A stretch of 64,000 nt of DNA from Aminobacter sp. AP02 (lineage in GTDB: Bacteria > Pseudomonadota > Alphaproteobacteria > Rhizobiales > Rhizobiaceae), in the NCBI RefSeq assembly GCF_003148805.1, contig NZ_QGGX01000017.1, forward strand, positions 62,001-126,000, read 5' to 3'. Of this stretch, positions 57,481 through 64,000 are shown one piece after another; position 1 is the stretch's first letter; every line of letters begins with the position of its first letter. Position numbers and translations under genes: made by a program. The notes beneath the pieces are model-generated. The model saw nothing but the letters and a program-made list of their open reading frames with translations. It did no database searches and was not told the origin of the DNA.

Positions 57481-58455
57481 GTGCGACATGAATGGAAGCC
57501 GGAACTGGATCAGTGCGTCGCGCCGGTCCAATCATTGCCGGCACACGCCACGAGGCGGCCCTCGGTCTTCCTCCAGACGCTCGGCCTTGGCGCACGCATT
57601 TCGCGCAAGCGCTCGGTGGTGTTTTGCCTGCGATTCGCCTGCCGTCCGGTCAGCACCTTTGGCTGGATAAAATTCCTCGACGTTTTTTCGCGACAGCACT
57701 CGCTTGGCCGTCCGCATGACGACCTGTTGCGCAAGTCGCTGGATGTCTTTTTTGTCCAGGGGATCCCAAGCCCCGTTCGTCTCAAGCTGATGACGGAGCA
57801 TTTCCGTATCGCGGCCATGATGCTGAGGCACGACGATCTCGCGGCCCTTTGGCGGGGCGAGCGCCTCGATCTCGGCAGCGTCAGCGGACGCGGCGAAAAC
57901 TACAACATGCAGATGCTGCTGGCCGCTCATTGCGGCAGCCGTCACGAAGGCGTCTTCGCCCTCAAAATGTCGCGAGCGAGCGACGATTACAGCTTATGGA
58001 CGGCCAGCTTCGTCTTCGTTCGTGGCGCAGACGGCACCCCCAGCCTGGCGATCGGCGGCATGCAAGGCCCCAAGGGCACCGAGGCGAAGCGCTCGGTCAT
58101 CACCGCAACCCGTTGCCTTGGCGGGTTGCGGCCCAAGGATGCGATGTTGCTCGTGCTTCATGGCCTGGTTTCGGTGACCAATGCGCCGCACATCATGGCC
58201 GTTTCCAATGCAACGCATGTCATCAACCAGCGCCGCCGCAAGCGCCGGCGGCTGATGCAGGCCGATCTGGACGAATACTGGACCGAACGCAGAGGCACCG
58301 CCGCAGAACCGTTCGGCTTCCAATTGCCTGCGCCATCAGCACCTCAAATCGACAGCCCAAACAGGCGCGAGCAAAGCAAACGGGCTTTTTGGGACATCGG
58401 CATCGGGATTTGCAGTGCGTCGGGCAGAGATGCGGTGGCCCACTGGCACAAATGA
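57481..58455 (+). CDS. VirK/YbjX (DUF535)-family protein
   Basis: This is a 324-residue protein of the DUF535 family. Recognisable segments are LKLMTEHFRIAAMML, GENYNMQMLLA, LYS-type FALKMSRASDDYSLWTASF, AIGGMQGPKG and ISNATHVINQRRRKRRRL..ADLDEYWTERRG, the last a strong family mark. No export signal is seen. Homologues (VirK in Shigella, YbjX) affect virulence or phage/polymyxin responses, but the molecular function is unknown. The start is a GTG at 57481 with AAAGGAG nine bases upstream. It is preceded by 159 bases without a gene. Confidence 0.8.
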   Translation: MRHEWKPELDQCVAPVQSLPAHATRRPSVFLQTLGLGARISRKRSVVFCLRFACRPVSTFGWIKFLDVFSRQHSLGRPHDDLLRKSLDVFFVQGIPSPVRLKLMTEHFRIAAMMLRHDDLAALWRGERLDLGSVSGRGENYNMQMLLAAHCGSRHEGVFALKMSRASDDYSLWTASFVFVRGADGTPSLAIGGMQGPKGTEAKRSVITATRCLGGLRPKDAMLLVLHGLVSVTNAPHIMAVSNATHVINQRRRKRRRLMQADLDEYWTERRGTAAEPFGFQLPAPSAPQIDSPNRREQSKRAFWDIGIGICSASGRDAVAHWHK

Positions 58456-58498
58456 CGTTCCGCAAATATCCTAGGCCCTCAGACTCGCCCTTCCAATG

Positions 58499-59254
58499 TT
58501 ACTCAATCGAAAACTGCCGATAGTTATAGATTGCACCATCCACTTCCCATCTGCTGATCGACAGACTGATCTCGCCTACCAGCTTGCGGCGGAGAGCGGT
58601 CGCGTAGTCTCCCTTGGCGGCAGGCGTGAGAACGAAAGCGTTCGGACCGCCAATGACATTCGCAACAAAATAGCTGGCGAGCTCATATTTTACCCCACGT
58701 AGACGCGGCGACACTGCGATTGCATTAATTGTATACCACTTCGCGATCGCCTGAGTTCGGCTCTGCTGAACGGGCAAGCCGTCGTTGTTGGTGCCATTGG
58801 CAGAGATATCAATTATCTTTCTGGTCGCCGCTCCAGGGAACTGGTCGAGAAGTAGACTTCCCTGGTCAATGGCGAAGGAAATGGATGTATCGCCACCAAC
58901 GCGACCGGTGGGCGAACCGCTTTTGAGGATAATCGAAGCCGCGGTTTTCGCGTCCTCCAGCCCACATACCGTTGACCACGGCAAAACGTTGCGCAAATGC
59001 CCGTGGCTGGACCACTCAAAATAGGTGATCCCCACGCATCCAAAATAGTTGCGGGCAATTGCTGCGAGGACCTCTGGCGCCACCAATGCTTCTGCATGGC
59101 CCTCGCGCTGCATATCAGCTGTAGATGCATCGACAGACGATGATACATCGACCGCGAAAGCGATCGCGACATCTACATCGGCGGAATGTGCGGGCAGCGC
59201 GACAAATGTGGCTGCGCCGACCCCCATGAGAACGCCAAGCGACTGGACGTTCAC
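58499..59254 (-). CDS. DUF1194 (von Willebrand A-like) secreted protein
   Basis: This is an exported protein of 251 residues. A signal peptide (to about residue 24, AHSA) is followed by VDVAIAFAVDVSSSVDAS, an adhesion-site-like DVSSS motif, and the DUF1194 fold. The start is a GTG at 59254. The gene is clearly lower in GC than the flanking genes and codon use is looser, so recent acquisition is possible. It lies 3'-side of the tRNA-Thr gene. Function unknown; a vWA-like domain suggests protein binding. Confidence 0.82.
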   Translation of the reverse strand: MNVQSLGVLMGVGAATFVALPAHSADVDVAIAFAVDVSSSVDASTADMQREGHAEALVAPEVLAAIARNYFGCVGITYFEWSSHGHLRNVLPWSTVCGLEDAKTAASIILKSGSPTGRVGGDTSISFAIDQGSLLLDQFPGAATRKIIDISANGTNNDGLPVQQSRTQAIAKWYTINAIAVSPRLRGVKYELASYFVANVIGGPNAFVLTPAAKGDYATALRRKLVGEISLSISRWEVDGAIYNYRQFSIE

Positions 59255-59520
59255 CTTGGCCTCCGGTCAGCCCCCGGCCTCATCTCAACAATACGTTATA
59301 TTCCAAGTTTTGGTAGATCGCCGCTTCGCGGTTTGATGCCCGCCAGCCGAAGCTCCTTCCGAATCGCAAGACAAGCGAAATAGCCGCCCGCCTCGATTGA
59401 TGTGATGCCGAACCTTGCCAGCCATCGATTCCCACGCTGATTTGTTACAGGACTTGTAACGTCAGAATGGGCGGCAACCCCGCAGCGCAGGATCCAACGA
59501 TTTCAATTTAGGGAGGAGAA

Positions 59521-59595
<75 letters not shown>

Positions 59596-59753
59596 AACCG
59601 TGAACGGGGCGGCTTGTGCCACATGATTCCCGGGAGCGCAAGTTATGAGTTGCACCAAATCGTGTATCATTTTCCACAGGCCCGCTTACGCCACAATACT
59701 GGCCATTTCCATTGCCAAGCCGCTATGAACGATCGACAAGCGGGGACCACCAC

Positions 59754-59942
59754 ATGTCTTCGAAACCAAAAATGCCCTCTAGCGGTGCCGACAAGCGTCA
59801 GGCGCGGCTCGCAGCCGAGTTGCGCGCCAACCTGATGAAACGCAAGGCGCAGGCCCGATCGCGACGCACAGGCGAAGCCGATGCGAGGCCGGAAGGCCTT
59901 GCCGCAGCCGAGGGAGAGACGGAAAAACCCGAGAAAGCCTGA
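59754..59942 (+). CDS. Small basic conserved protein upstream of murA
   Basis: This is a 62-residue hydrophilic protein, MSSKPKMPSSGADKRQARL followed by LRANLMKRKAQARSRR and an acidic tail. It has no membrane segment or known domain. Small lysine/arginine-rich proteins of this size occur before murA in many rhizobia. ATG 59754 gives the conserved-looking start, and in-frame sequence further upstream is less likely to be coding. It is 129 bases before murA on the same strand. Confidence 0.55.
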   Translation: MSSKPKMPSSGADKRQARLAAELRANLMKRKAQARSRRTGEADARPEGLAAAEGETEKPEKA

Positions 59943-60071
59943 CCGGCGACGGCAGGCGCTTGGCGCACAGACCGGCAAAACCGGGTTTCTTGAACCTGAA
60001 AGCGCGATGGTCTAGACGGCGGCAAGAAAATTTCTCGCCAGAACCGGGTTCCCCCGGAGAAACGACGGCCA

Positions 60072-61361
60072 ATGGATCGCATCAGAATTGTCGGCGGCAA
60101 CGAGCTGACCGGAATCATCCCGATCTCGGGCGCGAAGAATGCAGCCCTTCCCCTGATGATCGCCTCGCTGCTCACCGACGATACGCTGACGCTCGAAAAC
60201 GTGCCGCATCTGGCCGATGTCGAGCAGCTGATCCGCATTTTGGGCAATCATGGCGTCGACTATTCCGTCTCCGGCCGCCGCGAGCGCCAGGGCGAAGGTT
60301 ATTCGCGCACCATCTCGTTTACCGCCCGCAACATCGTCGATACGACAGCTCCTTATGAGCTGGTCTCCAAGATGCGCGCCAGCTTCTGGGTCATTGGACC
60401 GCTGCTTGCCCGCATGGGCGTAGCCAAGGTGTCGTTGCCGGGCGGTTGCGCCATCGGCACGCGGCCGGTCGACCTGTTCATCGACGGCCTGCAGGCGCTT
60501 GGCGCCAAGATCGAGGTCGAAAACGGCTACATCCTGGCTTCAGCCAAGAACCGCCTCACCGGCAATCGTTACACCTTCCCCAAGATTTCGGTCGGTGCCA
60601 CCCATGTGCTGATGATGGCAGCAACGCTTGCGCGTGGCGAAACAGTGCTTGAAAACGCCGCGCGCGAGCCGGAGGTCGTCAATCTTGCCGAGTGCCTCAA
60701 CGCCATGGGCGCCAGAATCACCGGCGCAGGCACTTCGACAATCACCATCGAAGGCGTCGATTCGCTGTCGGGCGCACGCCACCGCGTCATCCCCGACCGC
60801 ATCGAGACCGGCACTTATGCCATGGCGGTCGCCATGACCGGCGGCGACGTTCTGCTCGAAGGCGCGCGCGCCGACCTCTTGCAGGGCGCGCTCGACGTGA
60901 TCTCCCAGACCGGGGCCGAGATCATCGAGACCAATTCCGGCATCCGCGTGCTGCGCAACGGCTCGGGCATTTCACCGGTCGACGTCACCACCGAGCCATT
61001 CCCAGGCTTCCCGACCGATCTGCAGGCGCAGTTCATGGGCCTGATGACCATGTCGAAGGGCAAGTCGAAGATCACCGAGACGATCTTCGAAAATCGCTTC
61101 ATGCATGTGCAGGAGCTCGCCCGCCTTGGCGCCCACATCACGCTTTCTGGCCAGACGGCGATCGTCGAAGGCGTTTCCAAGCTCAAGGGCGCGCCCGTGA
61201 TGGCGACCGACCTGCGCGCTTCGGTGTCGCTGGTCATCGCCGGCCTTGCCGCCGAAGGCGAAACGACGGTCAACCGCGTCTACCATCTCGACCGCGGCTT
61301 CGAGCGGCTGGAAGAGAAGCTGTCGCGCTGCGGCGCGGTCATCGAGCGCATCAGCGGGTGA
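60072..61361 (+). CDS. murA: UDP-N-acetylglucosamine 1-carboxyvinyltransferase
   Basis: This enzyme adds enolpyruvate to UDP-N-acetylglucosamine, the first committed step of peptidoglycan synthesis. It has 429 residues. The nucleophile is Cys126 in [12 protein letters not shown], so fosfomycin sensitivity at this residue is expected. GAKNAALP near the start and [11 protein letters not shown] in the second half are family signatures. It is followed by a repeat-bearing intergenic stretch before the DUF2948 gene. Confidence 0.97.
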   Translation: MDRIRIVGGNELTGIIPISGAKNAALPLMIASLLTDDTLTLENVPHLADVEQLIRILGNHGVDYSVSGRRERQGEGYSRTISFTARNIVDTTAPYELVSKMRASFWVIGPLLARMGVAKVSLPGGCAIGTRPVDLFIDGLQALGAKIEVENGYILASAKNRLTGNRYTFPKISVGATHVLMMAATLARGETVLENAAREPEVVNLAECLNAMGARITGAGTSTITIEGVDSLSGARHRVIPDRIETGTYAMAVAMTGGDVLLEGARADLLQGALDVISQTGAEIIETNSGIRVLRNGSGISPVDVTTEPFPGFPTDLQAQFMGLMTMSKGKSKITETIFENRFMHVQELARLGAHITLSGQTAIVEGVSKLKGAPVMATDLRASVSLVIAGLAAEGETTVNRVYHLDRGFERLEEKLSRCGAVIERISG

Positions 61362-61363
61362 TT

Positions 61364-61435
61364 TAAGGCAGTAGGGCATCAAGGCAGTACTGCAGTAGCT
61401 CTGCTGCCCTATTCCCATACTACCCTACTCCCCTC
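61364..61435. repeat. Gene-less copy of the 8-bp inverted-repeat element after murA
   Basis: Left units TAAGGCAG, TAGGGCAT, CAAGGCAG and TACTGCAG (61364-61395) are followed directly by right units of the opposite orientation, CTGCCCTA (61404-61411), CTACCCTA (61420-61427) and degenerate copies to 61435. This is the same 8-bp unit as at 15396-15973 without the four-helix-bundle gene. It begins two bases after the murA stop. The units are more diverged than in the occupied locus. Confidence 0.8.
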
Positions 61436-61513
61436 ACGCGCGGTTGCGCGCTGCACCAAGACCGCCTAACAAAGCCGGACGCATCACCTTCCCGCACAGG
61501 CAGCCGACCGGAC

Positions 61514-61948
61514 ATGAATCAGCTCAAGCTAGTCGCCCTCGACGAAGAAGACCTGGAGATCGTCTCGGCGCATGTGCAGGATGCGGTGATCAAGGTCGGC
61601 GACCTCGCATTCGATGCGCCCGCCAAGCGCTTTGCGCTGGCGATGAACCGCTTCGCGTGGGAAACCAAGAAGGGCTTTTTCAGCCCGAAATATGAGCGCC
61701 GGCGCTCGATCCTGCATTTCGACCGCGTGCTGTCGGTCAAGATGTTCGGCATTTCGCGCACCAAGACCGACGAGGTGCTGGAGCTTCTGGCCATCGGTTT
61801 TGCGCAGGACGAAGATCCAGCCGGCGAGATCGAATTGCTGTTTTCGGGCGACGCCGCGATCCGGCTCGAGGTCGAGTGTATCGAAGCGCGGCTGACCGAC
61901 ACCGGTGCTGCCTGGCAGGCCTCCTCCCGCCCCATTCACAAGACCTGA
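61514..61948 (+). CDS. DUF2948-family protein
   Basis: This is a 144-residue soluble protein of unknown function. It opens NQLKLVALDEEDLEIVSAHVQDAV and contains RFAWETKKGFFSPKYERRRSILHFDRV, a run typical of DUF2948. It lies between murA and hisD, an order kept in many alphaproteobacteria, and shares its strand with both. Translation coupling to hisD (10 bases apart) is likely. Confidence 0.85.
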   Translation: MNQLKLVALDEEDLEIVSAHVQDAVIKVGDLAFDAPAKRFALAMNRFAWETKKGFFSPKYERRRSILHFDRVLSVKMFGISRTKTDEVLELLAIGFAQDEDPAGEIELLFSGDAAIRLEVECIEARLTDTGAAWQASSRPIHKT

Positions 61949-61957
61949 GCATTTTCC

Positions 61958-63250
61958 ATGGCCATCACGCTTAGCCAATCCGCCGCCGATTTCGAGAAGC
62001 GCTTCGCTGCCTTCCTGACCACCAAGCGCGAGGTTTCGCCCGACGTCGATGCGACGGTGCGCGCCATCATCGACGACGTGCGCATGCGTGGCGACGCGGC
62101 CCTGATCGACTACACCAAGAAATTCGACCGCGCCGACCTCACCGCGCTCGGTATCGCCGTGACCCGCGCGGACATCGACCAGGCCTATGTCGACGCCGAT
62201 CCGGAAATCGTCGAAGCGCTGCGTTTTGCGCGCGACCGCATCCGCTCCCACCATGCCCGCCAGATGCCCACGGACGACCGCTATGTCGATGCGGTCGGCG
62301 TCGAGCTCGGTTCGCGCTGGACCGCCGTCGAAGCGGTCGGGCTCTATGTTCCCGGCGGCACGGCGAGCTATCCGAGTTCGGTGCTGATGAATGCGGTTCC
62401 GGCCCAGGTTGCCGGCGTCGAACGCATCGTCATCGTGGTGCCCGCCACCGGCGGCGTCATCAATCCGCTGGTGCTGGTTGCAGCCGACCTCGCCGGCGTA
62501 TCCGAAATCTACCGCGTTGGCGGCGCGCAGGCGATTGCAGCCCTTGCCTATGGCACCGAAACCATCCGCCCCGTCGCCAAGATCGTCGGGCCCGGCAACG
62601 CCTATGTCGCGGCTGCCAAGCGCCAGGTGTTCGGCACCGTCGGCATCGACATGATCGCCGGCCCCTCCGAAGTGCTGATTGTTGCCGACGCCGACAACGA
62701 TCCGGACTGGCTTGCCGCCGACCTGCTGGCCCAGGCCGAGCATGACGTGTCGGCGCAGTCGATCCTGATCACCAACGATGCCGCGTTCGGCAAATCGGTC
62801 GAAGCGGCTGTCGAGCGCCAGATCAAGCTCTTGCCTCGCGCTGAAACCGCTGCCGCAAGCTGGCGCGACTTCGGCGCGGTGATCCTGGTCGAGGACTTCG
62901 ACAAGGCGATCCCGCTGATCGACCGAATCGCTGCCGAACATCTCGAACTTGCCACCGCCGAGCCGGAAGCATTGCTTGCGCGCGTCCGCAACGCTGGATC
63001 GATCTTCGTGGGCAAGCATACGCCCGAAGTCATCGGCGATTATGTCGGCGGTCCGAACCATGTACTGCCGACGGCACGTTCGGCGCGCTTTTCCTCCGGG
63101 CTGAGTGTGCTCGATTTCGTCAAGCGCAGTTCGATCCTGAAGCTCGGTCCAGAGCAATTGCGTGCGCTCGCACCCGCGGCCATCGCCCTTGCCAAGGCCG
63201 AAGGTCTCGACGCCCATGCGCGCTCCGTCGCCATCAGATTGAACATGTAG
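61958..63250 (+). CDS. hisD: Histidinol dehydrogenase
   Basis: This enzyme oxidises L-histidinol to histidine in two NAD-dependent steps, the last of histidine synthesis. It has 430 residues. Zinc-ligand and catalytic segments include GPSEVLIVADADNDPDWLAADLLAQAEHD (with the catalytic Glu and His), AAEHLELAT and TGGVINPLVLVAADLAGV. ATG 61958 is ten bases after the DUF2948 stop. It is followed by UPF0262 and an LMW phosphatase gene, the usual rhizobial order. Confidence 0.97.
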   Translation: MAITLSQSAADFEKRFAAFLTTKREVSPDVDATVRAIIDDVRMRGDAALIDYTKKFDRADLTALGIAVTRADIDQAYVDADPEIVEALRFARDRIRSHHARQMPTDDRYVDAVGVELGSRWTAVEAVGLYVPGGTASYPSSVLMNAVPAQVAGVERIVIVVPATGGVINPLVLVAADLAGVSEIYRVGGAQAIAALAYGTETIRPVAKIVGPGNAYVAAAKRQVFGTVGIDMIAGPSEVLIVADADNDPDWLAADLLAQAEHDVSAQSILITNDAAFGKSVEAAVERQIKLLPRAETAAASWRDFGAVILVEDFDKAIPLIDRIAAEHLELATAEPEALLARVRNAGSIFVGKHTPEVIGDYVGGPNHVLPTARSARFSSGLSVLDFVKRSSILKLGPEQLRALAPAAIALAKAEGLDAHARSVAIRLNM

Positions 63251-63256
63251 GCCGCG

Positions 63257-63742
63257 ATGTCCGACAAAGGCCACGCACGCTCCCGCCTGGTCGACGTCGA
63301 ACTCGACGAATCGATCGGCCGTTCGACGCCCGACGTCGAGCATGAGCGCGCGGTCGCGATCTTCGACCTGATCGAGGAAAACTCGTTCCACCCGATCAAT
63401 GACGATGGCCACGGCCCCTACCGGCTCAAGCTGTCGCTGGTCGACGCCAGGCTGGTCTTCGCCATCTCGCGCGAGCATGGCGAGGCAGTGGTCACCCACA
63501 TCCTGTCGCTGACGCCATTCCGCCGCATCGTGAAGGACTACTTCATGATCTGCGAAAGCTACTACGAGGCGATCCGCTCCTCGACGCCCAGCCAGATCGA
63601 GGCGATCGACATGGGCAGGCGAGGCCTGCACAATGAGGGATCGCAAACGCTGCTCGACCGCCTGGCCGGCAAGATCGAGATCGACTTCGACACAGCCCGC
63701 CGCCTTTTCACGCTGATCTGCGTGCTTCACTGGCGCGGATGA
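63257..63742 (+). CDS. UPF0262-family protein
   Basis: This is a 161-residue cytoplasmic protein of the UPF0262 family. It carries [38 protein letters not shown] near the start and [42 protein letters not shown] later. Function unknown; it is encoded next to hisD in most alphaproteobacteria. It begins six bases after hisD and ends three bases before the phosphatase gene, so the three are co-transcribed. Confidence 0.9.
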   Translation: MSDKGHARSRLVDVELDESIGRSTPDVEHERAVAIFDLIEENSFHPINDDGHGPYRLKLSLVDARLVFAISREHGEAVVTHILSLTPFRRIVKDYFMICESYYEAIRSSTPSQIEAIDMGRRGLHNEGSQTLLDRLAGKIEIDFDTARRLFTLICVLHWRG

Positions 63743-63745
63743 CAT

Positions 63746-64000
63746 ATGGCGGCAAACGGCAGCTCCCCGCGCTCCATCTTGTTCATGTGCCGAATGAATT
63801 CGGTTCGCTCACCGATGGCCGAAGCGATTGCCCGTCACCAACTGCCGCCCTCGATCTTCGTCGCCTCGGCCGGCGTGCGCGCCGGCGACCGTGACCCGTT
63901 CGTCGATGCCGTGCTTGCCGAAGAGGGCATGGGGCTGAACGAGCACCAGCCCCGCACAATCGATGATCTCGAAGACGACTATTTCGATCTGATCGTCACG
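63746..64000 (+). CDS. Low-molecular-weight phosphotyrosine phosphatase-like protein (3' end outside window)
   Basis: The first 85 residues are present. The phosphatase loop CX5R is intact: Cys15 and Arg21 in CRMNSVRSPMAEA. The next conserved parts, SAGVRAG and HQPRTIDDLEDDYFDLIV, fit the LMW-PTP/ArsC fold. It is translated from ATG 63746 and continues the hisD-UPF0262 operon. In related genomes infA and maf follow; they would lie beyond the window. Whether it acts on protein tyrosines or arsenate is unknown. Confidence 0.88.
   Translation, partial: MAANGSSPRSILFMCRMNSVRSPMAEAIARHQLPPSIFVASAGVRAGDRDPFVDAVLAEEGMGLNEHQPRTIDDLEDDYFDLIVT

Noticed and set aside
59444-59460. GTTACA-GGACT-TGTAAC inverted repeat upstream of tRNA-Thr 3' end
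   Set aside because: Short symmetric sequence without a known partner gene or T-tract; no support beyond symmetry.
59255-59520. Possible attachment site or integrase remnant next to tRNA-Thr
   Set aside because: No direct repeat of the tRNA end and no integrase gene were seen in the window.
61529-63745. 738-residue open frame on the minus strand opposite DUF2948, hisD and UPF0262
   Set aside because: It crosses three well-supported plus-strand genes and their gaps; frame openness reflects codon bias at high GC.

Overview
The window is GC-rich chromosomal DNA from an alphaproteobacterium, most likely Mesorhizobium or a close Phyllobacteriaceae relative. The basis is gene content and order: a RamB/ScfR-like regulator divergent from aceA, the hisD - UPF0262 - low-molecular-weight phosphatase order, a pcaIJF set with an IclR-type PcaR, a zwf-pgl-edd Entner-Doudoroff operon, and a GumC/ExoP-type exopolysaccharide locus. 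No phage, IS element, CRISPR array or rRNA operon was seen. One tRNA gene is present, tRNA-Thr(GGT).

Layout. 1-7 kb: putrescine ABC transporter genes (potF, potG) with an intercistronic terminator, a DMT permease, a flavin reductase-MFS operon behind a SoxR-type promoter, and a frameshifted S41-type peptidase gene. 7-13.8 kb: an MHYT-GGDEF-EAL protein, the glyoxylate gene aceA with its divergent regulator, a receiver-only protein with a degenerate acidic pocket, and a HAD hydrolase. 13.9-17.3 kb: the gamma-glutamylputrescine genes puuA and puuB, separated by an unusual element, a four-helix-bundle (S23/IVP family) gene flanked by inverted arrays of an 8-bp repeat. 17.2-21.7 kb: a two-component system, a lipoprotein, and an operon of a periplasmic protein, a cupredoxin and an ECF sigma factor. 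21.7-28.1 kb: a FabH-like synthase, an SDR and the Entner-Doudoroff operon. 28-34 kb: MliC-like inhibitor, ABC-F ATPase, von Willebrand A protein, GlxA-type regulator, folD.

34-44.3 kb is an exopolysaccharide locus: a chain-length/co-polymerase protein, a Wzx-like flippase, four putative glycosyltransferases, an O-antigen-ligase-type polymerase, and a Tat-exported metallophosphoesterase. 44.3-49.3 kb: proC, modABC with a short ModE-like regulator and a visible Mo-box, and a TauE/SafE exporter. 49.3-54.7 kb: the end of the beta-ketoadipate pathway (pcaF, pcaJ, pcaI, pcaR) and an acetyl-CoA hydrolase/CoA-transferase. 54.7-59.3 kb: a nuclease-fold phosphatase, a phospholipase D/cardiolipin synthase-like protein, a VirK/YbjX-like protein and a DUF1194 protein. 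59.5-64 kb: tRNA-Thr, a small protein, murA, a gene-less copy of the 8-bp repeat element, DUF2948, hisD, UPF0262 and a truncated phosphotyrosine phosphatase gene.

The most notable signal is the pair of repeat elements at 15.4-16.0 kb (with gene) and 61.4 kb (without gene). Their layout, inverted repeats around an S23-family gene, is that of 23S rRNA intervening sequences, but here they lie between protein genes. Two genes (S41-type peptidase and cupredoxin) each appear to lack one base in a homopolymer run. This could be real decay or sequencing error.
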